Below are positions 32,245 through 33,779 of a stretch of DNA of 33,779 nt, one piece after another; position 1 is the first letter of the stretch; each line of letters starts with the position of its first letter. The notes under the pieces were generated by a model. It saw only the letters and a program-made list of their open reading frames with translations. It was not told where the DNA came from and made no database searches. Where the stretch lies: contig CANQOI010000025.1 in NCBI GenBank assembly GCA_947625435.1, positions 1 to 33,779 of the forward strand, given 5' to 3'. The position numbers and the translations under genes are program-made. Origin of the DNA: an uncultured Clostridia bacterium (GTDB taxonomy: Bacteria; Bacillota; Clostridia; UBA1212; UBA1255).

Positions 32245-33684
32245 TTGAGTATTAACATTAAGGATTTAGAATTCAAACGCGAATCGGCATGGTATTCCAT
32301 GACAGACGAGCAGAAGAAGGATGCGCACGATTTTTCCGTAGGATATATTGATTTTCTTAATAATGCCAAGACGGAAAGAGAATCCGTGAACGTAATGGTA
32401 GCCGAAGCGGTTAAGAACGGTTTTGTTGATTTCAGGCGCGTCATGAGCGGTGAGCTCAGGCTTGAGCCGGGAATGAAGGTATATCATGTCAACAGAGGCA
32501 AAGCGCTGATAATGGCCGTCATAGGCAGGGAATCGCCCGAAAAGGGATTAAATATGGTAGGCGCGCACATAGACGCTCCCAGACTTGATTTCAGGCCGAA
32601 TCCGCTCTATGAGGATCACGATATAGCACTCGTGAAGACTCATTATTACGGCGGAATCAAAAAATACCAGTGGGTGTCCGTTCCTCTCGCAATACACGGC
32701 GTTATAACAAAGACAGACGGCACCCGTATCGACGTTAAGCTGGGCGAGAAGGATGACGATACGGTTTATGTCATAAACGATCTGCTCCCGCATCTGGCAT
32801 ATGATCAGGTGGAGAAGAAGGCATCCGAGGTGATATCGGGTGAAAATCTTAATCTCGTGATAGGCTCCGTGCCTTATAAATCCGATTCTGCCGATAAAGA
32901 CGCTCCTAAAGGCGTCAAGGCCAACATACTTCGTCTGCTCTTCGAAAAATACGGTATTACCGAAAAGGATTTCAATTTTGCAGAGCTGGAGATAGTTCCC
33001 GCTCTCGAGGCGAAATATGTGGGACTTGATAAGGGCATGATAGGCGGATATGCACAGGATGACAGAGTGTGCGCATATACGGCTTTCAGAGCTCTGCTCG
33101 ATATTGACGGCATACCCGAACGCACGGCCGCATGCTATTTTTCGGACAAGGAAGAGATAGGAAGCGTGGGGAACACGGGCGCACGTGCCAACTGGCTTGC
33201 TAACTTTATATTGGAGATCTGTCAGGCATACGTATCGCCTGAAGGAGGCAAAAAGACTGATCCCGGCGTCGCATGCGCCAGGAGCATGGAGAACACGCGT
33301 TTTCTGTCTGCCGACGTTACAGCGGCCCTCGATCCTACATTTTCCGATGTTTCGGAGCCGAGGAACACGGCTTACTGCGGAATGGGCATAGCTTTTGAAA
33401 AATATACGGGTCACAAAGGTAAATCGGGAGCAAGTGAAGCGAGCTGTGAATTTGTATCGTATGTCGCTTCAGTGCTTGATTCCGAGTCTGTTCCGTGGCA
33501 GCTTACCGAAATGGGCAAGCTTGACAAGGGAGGCGGAGGAACGATCGCTCAGTACATGACGGATCTCGGCATGGATGTCATAGACTGCGGTACGCCTGTT
33601 CTCGGAATGCATTCACCGTATGAGGTCACATCAAAGGCCGACGTATATTGGACTTACAGAGCTTATCGTGTATTTTTGAAATGA
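32245..33684 (+). CDS. M18-family aminopeptidase
   Basis: This 479-residue cytoplasmic dinuclear zinc aminopeptidase is of the aspartyl aminopeptidase/aminopeptidase I group. Candidate metal and catalytic residues are His 108 and Asp 110 in GAHIDAPR, Asp 272-273 in AQDDR, Glu 303-304 in KEEIGSVG, Asp in DVTAALDPTFSD and His 456 in GMHSPYE. The start is TTG 32245, eight bases after AGGAGG (32231-32236). It follows the aminotransferase by 59 bases and ends before a terminator, so both may supply and process amino acids. Confidence 0.93.
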   Translation: MSINIKDLEFKRESAWYSMTDEQKKDAHDFSVGYIDFLNNAKTERESVNVMVAEAVKNGFVDFRRVMSGELRLEPGMKVYHVNRGKALIMAVIGRESPEKGLNMVGAHIDAPRLDFRPNPLYEDHDIALVKTHYYGGIKKYQWVSVPLAIHGVITKTDGTRIDVKLGEKDDDTVYVINDLLPHLAYDQVEKKASEVISGENLNLVIGSVPYKSDSADKDAPKGVKANILRLLFEKYGITEKDFNFAELEIVPALEAKYVGLDKGMIGGYAQDDRVCAYTAFRALLDIDGIPERTAACYFSDKEEIGSVGNTGARANWLANFILEICQAYVSPEGGKKTDPGVACARSMENTRFLSADVTAALDPTFSDVSEPRNTAYCGMGIAFEKYTGHKGKSGASEASCEFVSYVASVLDSESVPWQLTEMGKLDKGGGGTIAQYMTDLGMDVIDCGTPVLGMHSPYEVTSKADVYWTYRAYRVFLK

Positions 33685-33704
33685 ACGGCATCGGTTTTTT
33701 ACTT

Positions 33705-33738
33705 AAGTCTGCAAATAAAAAGTCAAGCAGATTTTTTT
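33705..33738 (+). terminator. Rho-independent terminator after the M18 peptidase
   Basis: AAGTCTGC (33705-33712) pairs with GCAGATTT (33727-33734) over 8 bp including one G-U, with a 14-base A-rich loop. The T-run 33732-33738 forms the tail. The remaining bases to 33779 hold no recognisable feature. Confidence 0.75.
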
Positions 33739-33779
33739 GAACCTTGAAAATTTTATACAGGTTGAATGAAAAGCATAAA

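Noticed and set aside
32548-33414. 288-residue - strand frame opposite the M18 peptidase
   Set aside because: Shadow of a clear gene; the composition is rich in Cys, Arg and His as expected of an antisense frame.

Overview
The window is a compact chromosomal segment with every supported protein gene except one tiny candidate on the + strand. It suggests an anaerobic Bacillota of the class Clostridia. The grounds are a ferredoxin-dependent 2-oxoacid oxidoreductase, strong AGGAGG-type ribosome binding sites, several TTG starts, AddB and RecD2 type recombination genes, and the Firmicute blocks rpsF-ssb-rpsR, gdpP-rplI-dnaB and tilS-hpt-ftsH. Coding sequence is rich in ATA isoleucine and AGA/AGG arginine codons at moderate GC. 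I cannot name the genus. No tRNA, rRNA, CRISPR array, insertion sequence or prophage gene was recognised.

Layout: 1-322 is a non-coding regulatory region with two inverted repeats and a promoter. 323-2959 holds a four-subunit 2-oxoacid:ferredoxin oxidoreductase (ferredoxin, alpha, beta, gamma). 3006-5620 holds shikimate kinase, type II dehydroquinase, a YqeG phosphatase and an M24 peptidase. 5610-6873 is the S6-SSB-S18 operon with its own promoter, a candidate S6:S18 leader and a terminator. 6886-14533 runs gdpP, rplI, dnaB, tilS, hpt, ftsH: c-di-AMP turnover, translation, replication, tRNA modification, purine salvage and membrane proteolysis. 14520-14668 contains a long hairpin and a possible 24-residue hydrophobic peptide on the - strand.

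14691-26673 is a tightly packed DNA/RNA-maintenance run: a RecD2 helicase fused to a ComF phosphoribosyltransferase, an ABC-F ATPase, PhoH, a YbeY-Era fusion, RecO, a YhaM-like HD/OB nuclease and AddB. Most junctions overlap by 1 to 8 bases, which suggests translational coupling. 26666-27883 has HU (own promoter) and a NYN-domain protein. 27928-28435 is rplS with promoter, leader and terminator. 28510-30824 is nadE-yraN. 30821-33738 carries an aminotransferase with a near-consensus promoter and an M18 aminopeptidase ending in a terminator.

Most of the window is housekeeping. The points that stand out are two gene fusions (RecD2-ComF and YbeY-Era), the unannotated hydrophobic mini-ORF beside a strong hairpin, an AddB gene without an adjacent addA, a short RecO lacking zinc-binding cysteines, a GdpP with an altered first metal motif, and several palindromes sitting on promoters.
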